A stretch of 64,000 nt of DNA from contig JABBOT010000080.1 of the NCBI GenBank assembly GCA_016165875.1, forward strand, positions 8,042,172 to 8,106,171. Direction: 5' to 3'. Every line of letters starts with the position of its first letter. Positions within the stretch are counted from its first letter, which is position 1. Shown in pieces: positions 22,945-33,146 of the stretch. This stretch comes from Acanthopleura granulata. Taxonomy: Eukaryota; Mollusca; Polyplacophora; Chitonida; Chitonidae. Both the position numbers and the translations under genes were made by a program. The notes below the pieces were generated by a model. The model searched no databases. It was given only the letters and a program-made list of their open reading frames with translations, and had not been told where the DNA came from.

Positions 22945-23148
22945 GAAAACAATTTTGTAAAAATTGGCACATCCACAATGCATGTGCATCAGTGGTACGC
23001 ATGTTGTGCATCACACACCTGCACACCTCTTTGTATATGCATTACACAAATTACACAATTTGTGCACTGCTGGTACACAAAATGATGTGGATATGCATTT
23101 TTGCTACAATAATGTGTACCAGTTCGTACACAGTAGTATTTAGAGAGT
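22945..23148 (+). mobile_element. TCCACAATG-type MITE, copy 2
   Basis: ACTCTGTGAAAACAATTTTG, CATCCACAATGCATGTGCAT, CACAATTTGTGCACTGCTGG and CAGTAGTATTTAGAGAGTAT repeat copy 1 in order. Confidence 0.65.
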
Positions 23149-23424
23149 ATGGCGACTTCTCAGTATGTCATTGTCGTATATGACTTGAAAGACTACAATA
23201 TCGGGAAGAAAAGGTGTATATATGCTACCTAAACTGATTCCTTTGGTTGAAAGACTTTTGACATAACAAACCCATGTTCTATCAGCAGACTTTACGTGAC
23301 TGAGATGATATGCTCGGGTATATACAAATGGGCACCATCGATTTCCATAACAAACTGATAACTAAGAGACCTACTTGTTGGCGTCCATACTGAAATACCC
23401 TGTCGACACATGTGAATGTTAACA

Positions 23425-23463
23425 TACATACATACATACATACATACATACATACATACATAA
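23425..23463. repeat. (CATA)n microsatellite
   Basis: About nine uninterrupted ACAT/CATA units. Confidence 0.9.
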
Positions 23464-23906
23464 ACTAATTTTCAGGGCGACTTCATTCCTTGGAATGATT
23501 TGCGCCAAAGCAGTAAGATGTGTTTCAGGGATTCAGGTTGTCTTAATGAACAGCCCACAGGGAACTACAATTACCACAATGCTGTGGCCTAAAAATGTAA
23601 GGTATATATTTACGCGGCTATTAGATACAGGTCTTTTATAACCTAAAACGATATCGATAAAAACATTTTATATGATACCCCAAACATTTAAAGTAAATGC
23701 AAACTATATATTTATGCGGCTTATTGGTGTTGTATGAATATTAACTAGCCCAGGATAAGGGCCCAATCCTACCGATGGAGAAAATGATTATGTCTTCCAG
23801 AGAGTAGCAGCTAGATTTAGGCCTATCTATAGGCCCCGTCGCGCATAAGCGTAAAGACACATAGTTAATGGATGATACTGATGGAGAACAAAAAGGGTTG
23901 CAGATA

Positions 23907-24055
23907 TTCATTTATTTATTTATTTGATTGACGTTTTACGTCGAGTTCAAGAATATTTCACTTATACGACGGCGGTCAGCATTATGGTGGGAGGAAACCG
24001 TTCAGAGGCCGGGGGAAACCCACGACCATCCGCAGGTTGCTGACAGACCTTCCCA
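23907..24055 (-). mobile_element. SINE-A, 5'-truncated, at the 3' end of the UNC93-like gene
   Basis: Same strand as the gene. The duplication GGTTGCAGATA at 23,896-23,906 and 24,056-24,066 overlaps the expected poly(A) cleavage window downstream of the AATAAA at 24,077-24,082. Confidence 0.88.
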
Positions 24056-24076
24056 GGTTGCAGATAAAATGTCCGA

Positions 24077-24082
24077 TTTATT
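24077..24082 (-). terminator. UNC93A: Poly(A) signal AATAAA of the UNC93-like gene
   Basis: A canonical AATAAA reads on the - strand 36 bases after the stop codon, giving a very short 3' UTR. The SINE-A insertion at 23907-24055 starts about 22 bases further downstream, where cleavage would be expected. Confidence 0.6.
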
Positions 24083-24117
24083 TAAACAGGCGCAGAGAGA
24101 TCGGTTAAGTTTGCACT

Positions 24118-24359
24118 TTAAACCTCCATTGTTCTTTCTTTGTCTCTTGCCGTTAACCTCACTGATCTCCTGTGGACTACTTCCAGGGCGTAGTAACACA
24201 CAGCTGCTATGGATGATAAGGTCACCGCCGTCCAAATTTTGGTTTCCATGCAGAAGTAAGGCGAGTAAGTGAAGCCGACCGACATGCCGAGTCCTAAGAA
24301 AAGCCGGTACACTGAATACGCCGACTCCACGCTATGCTTGAAGATGAAACCAATCTGAC
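24118..24359 (-). CDS. UNC93A: UNC93-like coding exon 4 and stop
   Basis: The acceptor is CACCTGTTTCAG. The exon completes Ser447 and encodes QIGFIFKHSVESAYSVYRL, a span with LFLGLGMSVGFTYSPYF, another near WTAVTLSSIAAVCYYAL, and a basic, charged tail ending RTMEV, TAA at 24120-24118. The length and the cytosolic tail are normal for the family. Confidence 0.9.
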
Positions 24360-27300
24360 CTGAAACAGGTGATAATCGAAATTTTCAATCAAAGGAATTA
24401 TGTCAGCACGATGTGCATCTGTCATTCCGTCTGTCCGTCTGTCCGTCTCTCCGCCCGTCCGTTTGTTCGTATGAACGACGTGATCGCAATATGATTAAAA
24501 TCGCTCCAGACAAAGTGAAATTATGATAATAGTGAGTACATCCAGATCACGGTTCAGGCCCTCAACCGGTAGGCAAATCTCGAAAGAAAAGATTCATCAA
24601 TAAAGTTAATTTTACAATATGTTAAAAAATATAAAAAATTTTATCGAAAGACAGTTACCAAGGAGTAGAATTAGTCAGCAGTTTCCACTCATAAAGAAGA
24701 GATATACACGCGTGTAATAAAATATTTAAATATATAATTATCCAAGTTTAAGGGAAGATAGTTACCTGGAAGTAGAAGTAGCAAACAGTTTCCAAGCACG
24801 CAGTAATTTAATTTAACTATTTTTATTTGATTGCTGCTTTACGCCGTACTCAAGAATATTTCACTCTGATTGACTCATTTATTTATTTGATTTGTGTTAA
24901 ACGGTGTACTGAAGAATATTTCATTCATACGATGGCTACCAGCATTATGGTGGCAGGAAACCAGACCACTGAGGAAGCCAGCCTGAGCTGAAACCCATAG
25001 CGACAGCATTGGTGAGAGTCATCTGGGTCATTACGCTACGTCATTACCCTCTCGGCCACCGAGGTCCCAGTAACAAATTAAGGAATACATGTTATTAGAG
25101 TATACTGAATATGAAATGCTAAAACCTTGTATACGTACTGTTAACGAAGAGATTTGTTACTCCCTGTATGGCACCGAACCCAGAAAACAGCACATAGCCC
25201 CAGATTCCACCATCAGCTTCCCATAGTAACAGGGCGATGAAAATGGCAGCGTTCAGGATGACAACTGGAAGACAGTTGATCGGAGGGTGTTCAGAAAAAT
25301 GTATTATAGGGACATTAGAGATTAAGCAAAATTCTATTATCTATTACACATGTATATAGCATATCATAGGAAAGGTCACAGAAAACTCTATCTAACTTTT
25401 TTTATGCGATTATATAAAATGCAGTTCAATGCTTGAATACAATGGTGATCTTCATGGATTACATTCATTACTTTTGATTTCTATCTTACATTTCATCTGA
25501 GTGCATTTTAATAATTTAAAGAAACAATAAGTAAAAGGATTTGGCTTACAGGTTTCAGGAGTATTTTCTCAGAAGTTTCACTTAAAATTTGTTTTATTTC
25601 ACGCAAATGTATTTCACCAGTGATCCATTTTACCAAGCGATTTGTTCTATAGCCTAAAATATAATCCAAACAAATCCAAATAAATGCACACATGAAATCA
25701 GCAAAATTTTGACCGATGATTCAGTACTGTAGTACTAGTAATGTAAGTTAATCGAAGTTTAAAGTTTCAAAGATTTTGTGTTGTAACGAAGGTCAAGTTT
25801 TGGACCTTAGCCCAAACTGGTTTAATAAGCCCCCTGAAATACATGTTATGGCGTGAAAGCTGAGACCGCGGAGTACTGCTCTGAAAGAGACATTGGAAGA
25901 AACAAGAGCACGTACACCCAAATTCTAGGAGAGTGAAGAGCACACACACCTACATTTTGGGAAAACGAAGAGCACATACGCCTAAATACTAGGAGAGCGA
26001 AGAGCGCGCGCACCAAACGGATGCCAGACCAAAAAGCACACGCATCTAAATATTGGGATAACATAGAGCACACGTACGTAGTACTAGATCTAAACATCAA
26101 AACCAAAGTGTTGTGGAATTCCACAACACATGGAATCCCATATACATGTATAAATACAGAATTAAACCGGAATGGTACATCCGATAAGTTACGTTATGTC
26201 AACACAGAGTTCGTATAGCCTATATAAATACCCGGCTCGTCAAAGGCATGTATATTCTATTCAATTATTTCTTAACTGCTCATTTACAATAACCTGAAAA
26301 AGATACCTTGAAATACAATGTATCAGTACTTACTTATGGTGAATATCACTAAAGATCCGATAAATTTCCTAAGCCAGCCAGCTAGAATAGCGGAAATTGC
26401 GTCCAGGATGCCGTAAAACAGCATTAAGTTTCCTACATGTTGGATTCCCATGGAACAGCTGATGTAAGCCTAAAAGGAAAAACAGCCATTCTACACATGC
26501 ACATAAAATTTCTAAATTTCTCAATTAAGCAAGTGTATATGGTTTTTACATTTTTTCAGCACAATTTGCAAAATGATGCATATCAATACTTACCTGGACA
26601 CGCATTCTGTTTGGCCCTCTAGCCAACAACATCACACTGGAAAGCAAATTTTTACCCTAGTGTATTTAGTTAGTGTGGAGTAACATGTATTCTAAAGTAA
26701 AATGAATCATTGATCTTTTAGTTTATTTCAGATTTAAATTCGTGCCTTGAGGCGTTTCATACAATATTTGATTTTTTGCGGAGGTAAATGACAAGTTTTG
26801 TAAAACAAAATACCTTGATGAGTCACAGTTAAACCTACGATGTGAAACACTACCGGAACTCCCGAAGTTCGGAACCGATGTGCTGCAGGACTTTTCAATT
26901 GATGGCGGCTAATCAGTTTCGACATTTTTGCAAATGATGCTGGTGTCATGTCTTAATTATAATGCAAAAGCCTATCCTGACAAGCTATACAGTGAAGATA
27001 ATGTTATGCCGTTGTATATGACGTCAGAACACTGGGACACACTGTAAAGGTCTATAACATTCAACCCTCTTCATTCATAAATTGCAGTTATACGACAAAG
27101 ATCAGGCCTGTGATTGGAGAATAGAATACAGAGTATATTACAGAAGAACAATGACATACCTTGACAACGTCTCCAGATACAAATGCCATTTGGAAACCGA
27201 AAAAGGATATCAATGGAACAAAGAGCGCCATTTTGATGTCTAAGATAGACTGCAATGTACCAGTCAACTTGCTGATGAGATCTGAACACCCTGGCTTTCT

Positions 27301-28236
27301 CGAGTAAATATGGCGGTCCTTTATTGTCACAATGAAGATGAGGAGAGCTAGTGTAGCCGAAGCGGTAAAAACTCCTACCACAATAAATCGAGTCCAGTCA
27401 GTGATCTGCATTTTAGAGACGTCGGAATTATATGAATGGCAATAATGACGTCCACAGTGTGGCAGGTGTTGGGTTGTGTTTTGATATAACACGTATGATT
27501 CCTGAATCGTGTGACTGTCAGTTTCCCTGTAACTACCATTTATCGACACAAATACTTCCAGTTCACTGGAGAGGCTGGAATTTTTCGATTCTAGTCTGGA
27601 TTCCAAGCTCAGGAGTAAAGAGGCAAGTGGATTTCCAAACACCGTGGACAATTCAGTGAAAAGAAACGCTATTCCAAAAAAGCGCGCCAAAATGTTCTCA
27701 TACGAAGCCTGGAATTTTTTACAGAAAGACTTTGCCAGAGCCGTGATGTACGTGCTTTGAGCTGCCCACAACGAGGAATGTGAAACGCCTGCCACAGCCC
27801 CAACTGTTGCCAACAGGGCCATATTTGGGTAAAAATTCGCAGCAACAAAAGCCACATGAAATACGGCTGATATCGACAGACTGATCTTTGGACCGAGCGT
27901 CTGAACAATGGCGGACGACACAAAGGAGCCAACCATCATGCCACCGTAGAAAGTTCCCATGGAGATAAGACCAAGACCTTCCATGTGATTCATGCTGCTT
28001 TGTAGGTTCCTCAGGGTAAGCACTGCCATGAACAAGAACATCCAACCGATTCCAACGGCCAATACCTGCTTGTAGTAGCACCATTTGGAGTCAAACCCTT
28101 TCTCGACGTCTGTTTCTTCAGCGTTAGGTGCGTCGTCAAGTTTTTGAGGTAAAAACTTTTCCAAAAACCCATCGTCAGTATCCAGATCACGGCAGCAATT
28201 TTCTTCTCGGATTAAAGTTTTTTCTGTGGTTGTCAT
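24118..28236 (-). CDS. UNC93A: UNC93-like major facilitator membrane protein (UNC93A type)
   Basis: Four exons (28236-27160, 26469-26334, 25264-25139, 24359-24118) join in frame to give 526 residues, which fits the family. The cytosolic N-terminus of about 55 residues is acidic and is followed by the family hallmark LTLRNLQSSMN (residues 73-83) just after the first membrane span (about 57-75). Spans follow near 92-112, 118-136, 139-160 and 184-210, then a large loop (211-280) with NSS, NGS and NTT glycosylation sequons and Cys261/Cys266, then further spans near 282-304 and 336-354 and about four more in exons 2-4. C. elegans UNC-93 is an accessory subunit of the SUP-9 potassium channel and UNC93B1 escorts Toll-like receptors; UNC93A function is poorly known. 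I infer UNC93A type from general appearance, not from a tree. Confidence 0.9.
24820..25070 (-). mobile_element. Two SINE-A pieces in tandem, intron 3 of UNC93
   Basis: A tail-only piece (24,820-24,866) is followed by a longer copy (24,877-25,070) with tail, partial body and a diverged head (CCTCTCGGCCACCGAGGTCC on +). The middle of the second copy is deleted. Confidence 0.7.
25139..25264 (-). CDS. UNC93A: UNC93-like coding exon 3
   Basis: The acceptor is CTGTCTTCCAG and the donor is AACA|GTACGT. The 126-bp exon completes Ile405 and encodes VILNAAIFIALLLWEADGG and a second hydrophobic stretch with the family-like GFGAIQGV. The phase matches both neighbours. Confidence 0.9.
25906..26097. repeat. 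32-bp minisatellite, six units, in UNC93 intron 2
   Basis: Units start at 25906, 25938, 25970, 26002, 26034 and 26066, exactly 32 bases apart. Most begin GAGCAC and continue with a variable RTACRCCTAAATNYTAGGARAGYGAA-like body. Units 4 and 6 are the most diverged. There are no unique spacers, so this is a tandem repeat and not a CRISPR array. Confidence 0.85.
26334..26469 (-). CDS. UNC93A: UNC93-like coding exon 2
   Basis: The acceptor is TTCCTTTTAG and the donor is CATAA|GTAAGT. The 136-bp exon encodes 45 residues beginning AYISCSMGIQHVG, the expected continuation after exon 1 in this family (a conserved 'SYxSCxxGI' type stretch), then a span with LMLFYGILDAISAIL. It ends with one base of a split Ile codon. 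Confidence 0.9.
26594..26636 (-). other. Exon-like 43-bp segment in UNC93 intron 1 (possible frame-breaking cassette)
   Basis: Flanked by TTTGCTTTCCAG and a perfect CAG|GTAAGT. At 43 bp it is not a multiple of three, and in the incoming phase the sixth codon is TAG. Exons 1 and 2 already join perfectly without it. If used at all it would create a truncated, decay-prone transcript. Confidence 0.35.
27160..28236 (-). CDS. UNC93A: UNC93-like coding exon 1
   Basis: The ATG at 28236-28234 opens 359 codons ending GDVVK at donor AAG|GTATGT, phase 0. The frame is also open, without ATG, up to the splice acceptor at 28288-28290, so an upstream exon could in principle supply an earlier start. I chose this ATG because it is the first in the exon and gives a normal-length N-terminus. 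This exon holds roughly the first seven membrane spans and the glycosylated loop. Confidence 0.9.
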
Positions 28237-28287
28237 TGTTATGAGGGAAAATATGACTTTCAAATGCAGTTTCAAATGGTCCCTGAT
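28237..28287 (-). other. UNC93A: UNC93-like 5' untranslated segment of coding exon 1
   Basis: The acceptor CTATTTTCAG (28288-28290 and beyond) marks an upstream intron, so the transcript begins in a non-coding (or N-terminal) exon further right that I could not locate. A SINE-A copy occupies 28325-28513 inside that intron. Confidence 0.55.
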
Positions 28288-28324
28288 CTGAAAATAGAAT
28301 CACAAAACATTATAAAAACTGAAA

Positions 28325-28513
28325 ATGCCATCGCCGTGAGTTCAAGCCCAGCTCACGTTAGCTTCCTCTCTGGTCTTACGTAGGAAGGTCCGCCAGCAAC
28401 CTGTGGATGGTCGTGGGTTTCTCCCGGGCTCTACCCGCTTTCCACCCACAATAATGATGGCCGCCGTCGTATAAATGAAATACGACGTATAACACCAATC
28501 AAATAAATAAATA
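28325..28513 (+). mobile_element. SINE-A, partial, in the 5' intron of UNC93
   Basis: GCCGTGAGTTCAAGCCCAGC to AACACCAATCAAATAAATAA with part of the tail region missing. Confidence 0.75.
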
Positions 28514-28607
28514 GATAAGTAAAAATTTTTTAAAATTTAATAGTATATCGACAAAAAAAAAAGCTTTGAAAAGGTTGCCTAAATAGTAGCACGCTGGAAA
28601 ACACACC

Positions 28608-28725
28608 TGGGGCCCGTTTTACAAACAAGGTCTAATGTCTAACGTAATTGCCATGGCGACAAAAACACCGTAGAGATACGTGCGCCATGGTAGTTAGGTC
28701 TCTTCCTAAAAACGCCTTTTGAACA
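28608..28725. mobile_element. GGGGCCCGTTTTAC-type MITE, second copy, right end eroded
   Basis: CCTGGGGCCCGTTTTACAAA starts it. GTAGAGATACGTGCGCCATG and TTAGGTCT in the middle match 31.0 kb. The right terminus is degraded. Confidence 0.5.
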
Positions 28726-28769
28726 CAGAATATCGTAGCAATGGATGACTATGTTCATCATGGCTCATT

Positions 28770-28849
28770 CCTTGCAGCATCATAATGCTGGTCGCCGTCG
28801 TGTAAGTGAAATATTCTTGAGTACGGTGTAAAACACCAATCAAACAAAC
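28770..28849 (+). mobile_element. SINE-A tail fragment
   Basis: CATAATGCTGGTCGCCGTCG to GTAAAACACCAATCAAACAA. Confidence 0.7.
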
Positions 28850-29984
28850 AATTCATTCATGACCATCAATGAATTAGGGGAGCAAACCATAACAATATTC
28901 ATAGTACAACACATTCGCCTTGGCATCTCCACATTCAGGTCGAATAAACAACAACAATGAAAATGCATGAAAATCACACAAACAGTGTTCAAATGATTTC
29001 TCACAATATAATCCGTTATACAATAAAAAAAAAATAAGTAAGCAGCACTCTTCCTGTGCGTCTAGTTTCACCAGGGAGCCAAACACAAACAGACAGCCGG
29101 TGATTATATCGCGTCTTTATAAATTCAACGCGGAACCTCTGAGTATTTGAAACACAATTAAACTGAGAACATGTGGCAATATGATAGCACACTACCCCTG
29201 ATAAAGGTGCACAGCGCAAAAAGCCTTATTAAGGTACACAACCGAAAAATTGGTCTTATCAACTGGGCCAGCAGCTGCTTAGATTTGATAGCTTTATGCG
29301 CATATAGTATAACCGGCCCACTTTCCAATGTCATTGAAGGTCATCTAAGTCTGTAAATTTGCTTATTGGGTTGTTAATGGGGAACTCATAATACTCCTTC
29401 CCGGCTTTAACAAAGCGGTCCAAAGCTATGTGCTTTTTTCTTCTTTCATGGAGTACGTCACACTTTTCAGTATCTGTATATGGTGACAAATAAATCAGGT
29501 TCAAGTATAGTACACAAGTTCTGAGGCGTCACAGCAGAAAACGACACATTTCACTGCGACTTGGACCCAGGCTTTGTGTAGCCCGTCAGAGTCCCCCATT
29601 GTTTCTTAATTTGTTTAACTCATATGCAGATGAAAGTGGTAGGTATTCCAGCACGGGAAACCAGAAAGAGTTTGAAACGAACGTAACTGACCAGATACCC
29701 AAAAGACATTGGACACAGTGTTAGAACCAAACTACAGGTCAGCACAGCGGGGAAAGGACAGAGATCTCGGGAAATACAGTCTTTGAGCACATGGTCACCA
29801 GTATATCCCGTGGAATGGGGGCGAAATGGCCGACTTAAACCCGAGCATTGTATGCTAGTCAATGTCTGTGTTTTGATGTCAGGAACACAATTATATACTC
29901 TACATAAGTGGACACCATGTTTTGGGATGACATATACAACCTGGTATTTTGCTAGTGTACATATAGCATGCATATCTGAGGGAG

Positions 29985-30168
29985 ACAGAGGTGGTTGGGT
30001 GTTGCAGTCACTTCAAATGTTCGTTGTAGATTACCTGTCTTTCAGCATTATGGCGCGCAAAGACATGTGGGAAAGTTCGTCAGTAATTTGCCAAAGGTCG
30101 GTAGTTCATCCGGGCAGTGCGTTTTCCTCAAACGTTAAACAACAATAAAATAAGTCAATAAATGTAAC
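29985..30168 (+). mobile_element. SINE-C, partial with tail
   Basis: GAAAGTTCGTCAGTAATTTG, CAAAGGTCGGTAGTTCATCC, GTTTTCCTCAAACGTTAAAC and an ATAAAATAAGTCAATAAATG tail. Confidence 0.5.
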
Positions 30169-30169
30169 C

Positions 30170-32841
30170 TGTTCGATAAAAGTAGAATTATAGAATATAT
30201 AAAATGAACTCATAATTCGCTAAATGGTTGACTTCAAAATACCACGTGTCATCTAGCGCTTTAAGAAAATCCATTTACTGCCTAAACACAGATTACAACT
30301 CACAGGTATTTTGATACAGACTGTTCTGCAAACACGGCTCGATCCACATATATCGGTTGCCTATATATGAACCCACTTGATCCGTATTTTCCACTCATCA
30401 GTAGGTTCATGTGTAGCCAGTCCTGGATTTACTACGCTGGCCGTTTCTCCGCACTAATTTTGTGTACCGAAGATCGTATATCTACGTTCAGGCACTTTAA
30501 ACTAAATGTAAATGGCGTAACACAATATCCCCTATATATACCTCCGATAAGGTGACACACTTTCTACCGACCTGTGAAAGGGTTACAGAACGAATCACAG
30601 TCTGTGATAACGAATTACTAAATGTTAATGGTAGCGTATACATCTTACATAATTGTTGTGGATCTGTGAACCAGCTTTACGCAAACCATAGGCTTACTAG
30701 TGTTTACATCCCATCCCGTGTCAAAGATAACGATAAAGAGAGCGTCTAGACATTTAGAGAAAAGTAGTGCTTTTCGCTTCTCTGTAATATTGATAACCTA
30801 ATGACGGTCCTTACAGTGTAAGCCTGAAAAACTGAACAACACAGGAATTGTTGGAATCGTAACGTGTATTTCTCCAAGGGAAGCCAGAATAGGTATGGCA
30901 CACTACTTCGATTTGGAGTTTATATATACTACCCAACATTTCCCTGTTGTCGTGGTGGCAAGGTATTTCTTTCCTTCAGGACTTATCCCTGTATCGTGGT
31001 TCTGGGGCCCGTTTTACAAACAGGGTGTAAGTTATGTCCAACATATCTGTCATGACAACACATTCTGTAGAGATACGCCGCCTTGGTAATTAGGTTTGCC
31101 GAAAGATTACACTCTCTTCGTAAAACGTGCCCCTTTCAGGTAGACAACAAGTGGCTCTTTCCCTCTAGTCGTTCCAGGTGGTTCTGCACACTAGGATGTA
31201 TATACTCAGCCGTTGGTTTATACGTGAAAAGGTCTGGATTATGCTTGTCTAACACCCATGCCGTGTTTGCCAACTCTAAAGTGGAGTCATGTCCAGCGAT
31301 TATATACATGTAATAGTGTTATACATGGCCTGTTTATTTACAAAGTACCTCAATTAAAGGACAATGAAACAAGTTCTTGCTGTGCTATTAAAATTTACAC
31401 AATATTTTTCACAGATAAACCATTACTAAAGATAAAATGTAACATAGCTGTTTTACAGTGGTGTTTCATTGACAGCAAATACAAGAATCAATAACAAGAA
31501 CTAAGAATAAGATAAAAAGGTAGACTTGTGATTCACGTCGATGTTTCTTAATCACATTATCATCCTTAATACATTATATGTTTGTTTACATGACACTCCA
31601 ATGTTTACACAAAAGTGGAGATCATTATAAACACGTCAACATTCAGATTGTAGTGTGCATGGTGGGGTCTTTAGAGAGACACCGTCCCTAGAAATGAGGA
31701 TGTAAAGGACGCCTAACCCGACGTATCACGCAAACAAATCATCACTCTTTCACCTATATCTCCCTGTACATTTCGCTATTTAACTTACAACCACTTTTAT
31801 TCATCAGATATTAAACACTTGGAAATTATAGCATTGTAGTATTATGCCTATCCATGCATGTTTTAGACACTTATGTTTAATGCTTAAATGTATGTGTATA
31901 TTTACTAAACACGCTTGGGCGCGATGGTCACGTTACAGTGTATATGTGTTTACATCCTGTTAAATGTTTATCCTGGCAATTTAATGTCTTACATAACCAG
32001 GTTTTCGCGTTTGCTTTTTCCACTACATATAAAAAAAATTGGATATACTGGTACTAGTTAGGGTTTTCGGACTACAGGACCTTGGAAGGCGATGGGCGCT
32101 AAGGTCAACGGATCCTCGCACTACCCGAAAGTTCGGGACAACCGGCTTTCAGGCTATCGGGGCTATGGGCCAATAAGCCTTCGAACCAACATGTTTTCGG
32201 ACTTATCACATACATACCCCACAAATAGCATCTGTCAATCGGCGTCTGCTGATCGACGAGTGAAAGAACCGAAAATGTCAGCACTCGTCAGATCAATCCC
32301 CCGTACAATAGGTCCGTGTTCATTAATTCATCCAGGTTACAGACCTTATCCTTGACCGCTGTTCATGTAAGCCTATAGGGGGCGTCATCTCCTGTCAACA
32401 AACATGTGCATGAGCTCTGTTGCAGATACCTGAACAGGACACATGCGCGCGGGCCCATATAAATTGAACTCATGTATATAGCATACATGTATCTCGCTTA
32501 AGACAACACAACTGTCTCAAGCGAGACTTAACACCTCGATCTTTTAACCCGGAACGCCCATTCTGGTTGACGGCTGGCATACGAATGTCGATTTCTACGC
32601 TTAGGTTCAGTGGGCATATACCACGTTCAACGGTTCTCTTTCACTTTGATGCAGGAGACATTTTGAGTGAATGGGCACTGCAGGTAGTTCGACTCAATTA
32701 ACAGATTAGCCTTCAAAACTAGGTCATCCAATGAAACCTCTGAGCACAAATCTTCATTTAAATCTTGTTCCAGTCTGAAAGTGTGCATTTCAGAGAGACA
32801 CTATCATTGGTTACAACGTCTCCTGCGTTCTGCTAATTCAT
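30170..32841. other. Intergenic, only a MITE and a hairpin recognised
   Basis: Besides the 31.0-kb MITE there is a 14-bp-arm hairpin (TCTCGCTTAAGACA / TGTCTCAAGCGAGA, 32,492-32,526). The open frame at 32,092-32,355 has no recognisable content. Confidence 0.4.
31002..31140. mobile_element. GGGGCCCGTTTTAC-ended MITE
   Basis: TTCTGGGGCCCGTTTTACAA at the left and TCGTAAAACGTGCCCCTTTC at the right are inverted. The middle holds TGTAGAGATACGCCGCCTTG, also seen at 28.6 kb. Confidence 0.55.
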
Positions 32842-33146
32842 TGGTGACTTGGTGGTTAGAGCGTCCGGCTCGGGGCATGGAGAGCTGAGATCAAACCTGA
32901 GTCGGATCATACCAAAGGCCATTTGAAATGGTATGTGCTGCTGCCTCGCTTGGCGCTCAGTTCTGAGTGGTTAGAACAAAGAAGCAGGACTGGTCGGCCC
33001 GGTCTCAGTATAATGTGACTGTGTGGGGTGTCATGTCTGATGCCTTCAGCATGTTGCTCCAGTGACGGCAGCACTTTGGCGGCCTGGACTCACCCTGCCA
33101 CTGACAGACAGAGAATATACACATTCTAAGGATACGTACATACACC
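32842..33146 (+). mobile_element. SINE-B, nearly full length
   Basis: GTGGTTAGAGCGTCCGGCTC and GAGATCAAACCTGAGTCGGA head, CTGGTCGGCCCGGTCTCAGT body; the tail after ACATTCTAAGGAT is lost. Confidence 0.8.

Noticed and set aside
25906..26097. CRISPR-like array
   Set aside because: Units are contiguous with no unique spacers, and the context is a eukaryotic intron.
25846..26124. 92-codon - strand frame in UNC93 intron 2
   Set aside because: It is the translation of the 32-bp minisatellite.
26594..26636. Constitutive UNC93 exon
   Set aside because: 43 bp and a stop in the incoming frame; exons 1 and 2 join correctly without it.
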